Shown here one piece after another: positions 34,219-35,757 of a DNA stretch of 35,757 nt; position 1 is the stretch's first letter, and every line of letters begins with the position of its first letter. The position numbers were made by a program, and so were the translations under genes. Under the pieces are notes generated by a model, which did no database searches, was not told where the DNA came from, and worked only from the letters and a program-made list of their open reading frames with translations. Source of the DNA: DATKKM01 sp036741795 (GTDB lineage Bacteria > Chloroflexota > Dehalococcoidia > SM23-28-2 > RBG-16-64-32); assembly GCA_036741795.1 (NCBI GenBank), contig DAINRO010000019.1, positions 1 to 35,757 of the forward strand, written 5' to 3'.

Positions 34219-35757
34219 ATGTACGCCGAGGTTGCCGTAAACGCCTCGGCGCCCCTTCGGCAAACGTTCACCTACCGCATCCCCGAAGGACTGAATCTCG
34301 AGCCCGGACACGCGGTTTATGTGCCCTGGGGCAACCGCACCCTGCAGGGCATAGTCGTCGATGTAACCGAGTCTCCGGCGTTCGCGGACGCCCGCGACCT
34401 CGAGGATATCATTGACGAGCAACCGCTCATTTCCCCCGACCGAGTCGCGCTGGCGACCTGGATGAGCGACCACTACCTCGCACCCCTCTTCGATTGCATC
34501 TCGCTCTTGCTCCCCGCCGGCTTCAAGCGCCGGCCTCTTACTTACGTGCGGCGTGCTTTCTGGGCCGAAGGAGAAACTGGCGACCTGTCCGATCCCGAGA
34601 CCGAACTGTTGCGCCTGATCTCAGATGCGGGCGAGATCGAGGTTGATGCCCTCAAACGAAGGGCCGGAACCGGTTCGGCCCGCGCTCTTACATCGCTTAT
34701 TCGCCGCGGCATGGTTGCCCGAACCTACAAGCTTGCTCGCCCCACGGTCTCAGCGAAGGTGGTCACGAACGTCCGCCTTACCCATCCCGGCACCGCTGGC
34801 AAATTGGCGAACGAACACCGCGCATCCGGATCGAAGCGGGGGCTCAAGATTGCCACCCTCATTGATGCCCTCCTCGAAGCAGAGTCGCTCACCCTTGCCG
34901 AGGCTCGGCGAGCGGGACTCACGCCATCTCTTCGCCGCGAGCTGGAACACGTCGTCTCGGTCTCCGATGAGACGGTCCTGCGCGACCCTCTCGCCGGGCG
35001 ATCCTATCCACCCCGCGGAATGGCGCTCCTCACGACCGATCAGCAAGCCGCCGTTGACGAAATCGCCTCCTCACTGGAAACCGGCAGCCACAGCACATTT
35101 CTTCTCCACGGGGTCACCGGCAGCGGTAAGACGGAGGTCTACCTGGCCGCCCTCGACCATGCCCTCACGCTGGGCAAACGCGCCATCGTCCTGGTTCCGG
35201 AGATCGCACTTACGCCACAGACCATCCGGCGGTTCGCCGAACGCTTTCCCGGCCGGGTTGCCGTCCTTCACAGCGATCTCTCACCCGGCGAACAGCATGA
35301 TGTCTGGTACGAAATTCGGAATGGCAAGTATGACGCCGTGATCGGTCCGCGAGGTGCTCTATTCGCACCGATGCCCGACCTCGGCCTGGTCATCATCGAC
35401 GAGGAGCACGAGTGGACGTATAAGCAACAGGACGCCTCTCCTCGCTACCACGCCCGCCGGGCCTCGGAGGAGTTGTGCAAGCTCACCGGTTCCGTCCTTG
35501 TCCTGGGCTCCGCGACTCCAGATGTCGAGAGCAACTTCGCGGCGAGGCACTCGTCGCGGAAGCTGCTTAGCCTGCCCTCCCGCCTCATCAAGACCGGCAC
35601 GGGCATGAGGCCCGCGCCACTTCCGCAAGTCGAGGTTGTCGACCTGCGGGACGAACTCAAGTCAGGGAACCGCAGCATCTTTAGTCGCGCACTGTCGCAG
35701 GGCATCGAATCCTGCCTCGCCGCGCACGAGCAAGTCATCCTCTTCATCAACCGGCGC
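34219..35757 (+). CDS. priA: primosomal protein N' (PriA helicase), 3' truncated by window end
   Basis: An open frame runs from ATG 34219 to the last base (513 codons). PriA restarts replication at collapsed forks. Parts visible: N-terminal DNA-binding domain (YAEVAVNASAPLRQTFTYRIPEGL, GHAVYVPWGNRTLQGIVVD), a winged-helix region, then the helicase with Walker A GVTGSGKTEVY, VPEIALTPQT, Walker B IIDEEHEWTYKQQD, RYHARRASE, GSATPDVES and the start of the following motifs (VILFINRR). The zinc-binding region lies past the window. No Shine-Dalgarno sequence is seen. It is 66 bp downstream of rplS on the same strand. Confidence 0.95.
   Translation, partial: MYAEVAVNASAPLRQTFTYRIPEGLNLEPGHAVYVPWGNRTLQGIVVDVTESPAFADARDLEDIIDEQPLISPDRVALATWMSDHYLAPLFDCISLLLPAGFKRRPLTYVRRAFWAEGETGDLSDPETELLRLISDAGEIEVDALKRRAGTGSARALTSLIRRGMVARTYKLARPTVSAKVVTNVRLTHPGTAGKLANEHRASGSKRGLKIATLIDALLEAESLTLAEARRAGLTPSLRRELEHVVSVSDETVLRDPLAGRSYPPRGMALLTTDQQAAVDEIASSLETGSHSTFLLHGVTGSGKTEVYLAALDHALTLGKRAIVLVPEIALTPQTIRRFAERFPGRVAVLHSDLSPGEQHDVWYEIRNGKYDAVIGPRGALFAPMPDLGLVIIDEEHEWTYKQQDASPRYHARRASEELCKLTGSVLVLGSATPDVESNFAARHSSRKLLSLPSRLIKTGTGMRPAPLPQVEVVDLRDELKSGNRSIFSRALSQGIESCLAAHEQVILFINRR

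Overview
The window is a 35.8 kb stretch of a GC-rich bacterial chromosome. It reads as a metagenome-assembled scaffold, because it holds two runs of exactly 100 N (31039-31138 and 33864-33963). The gene set and order (rpsB-tsf-pyrH-frr-cdsA-dxr-rseP-ispG on one strand, a short EF-Ts, MEP isoprenoid genes, lipoproteins, SsuD-type flavin monooxygenase, many small single-gene units) fit Chloroflexota, most likely a Dehalococcoidia/SAR202-like lineage. That placement is inference from gene content; no rRNA gene is present.

Layout. 1-4220 (+): tail of an unknown gene, an epoxide hydrolase, a MiaB-type methylthiotransferase abutting a NrtR-like Nudix regulator, a lipoprotein and a small membrane protein. 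4231-12409 (-): the ribosome/translation/lipid/isoprenoid cluster rpsB, tsf, an unknown gene, pyrH, frr, cdsA, dxr, rseP, ispG. 12581-13360 (+): FmdB-type zinc ribbon and dtd. 13387-14241 (-): nadC. 14242-15186: a 945 bp non-coding, repeat-packed island with three diverged copies of a ~200 bp unit. 15187-17054: ABM/heme-oxygenase-like gene, metallo-beta-lactamase-fold gene and DUF309. 17051-20298 (-): peptidase-MA protein, prfB (with programmed frameshift) and endonuclease V. 20557-23289 (+): a hemerythrin fused to a DNA-binding tail, a phasin-like protein, an enoyl-CoA hydratase and a cupredoxin lipoprotein. 23384-25555 (-): FMN reductase, SsuD-like monooxygenase and peroxiredoxin operon. 25633-28904: membrane protein, DinB-like protein, serine beta-lactamase/esterase and HAD phosphatase. 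28985-35757 (+): IscA-like, EVE domain, MTHFR, DCC protein (cut by gap), thioredoxin-domain protein (cut by gap), flavin reductase, rplS (interrupted by gap) and the first 513 codons of priA.

No classical phage, transposon, CRISPR array or tRNA is visible. The unusual content lies elsewhere. (1) The RseP-type site-2 protease carries two LysM-like domains between its PDZ and its last membrane segments. (2) There are eleven intergenic arrays of degenerate 7-bp tandem repeats, all with the purine-rich strand on +, and they hold the stop codons of seven genes. (3) Eight small hairpins ending in ATGACA/ATGACG have compensating stem changes. (4) There are two long perfect inverted repeats with the core GTAGGGGCG, one of which overlaps the promoter of the enoyl-CoA hydratase. 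(5) Seven genes have a -10 hexamer placed 6-7 nt before the start codon and no Shine-Dalgarno sequence, which suggests leaderless mRNAs. (6) The repeat island carries phased DnaA-box-like 9-mers. (7) A hemerythrin is fused to a histone-like tail and a Rho-N/SAP-like module.

Functionally, most genes are housekeeping: translation (S2, EF-Ts, RRF, RF2, L19, Dtd, MiaB), envelope and isoprenoid synthesis (CdsA, Dxr, IspG, RseP), cofactors (NadC, MTHFR, IscA-like) and genome maintenance (EndoV, PriA). Interspersed are accessory redox and xenobiotic enzymes of an aerobic heterotroph (epoxide hydrolase, SsuDE-like pair, peroxiredoxin, ABM, flavin reductase).
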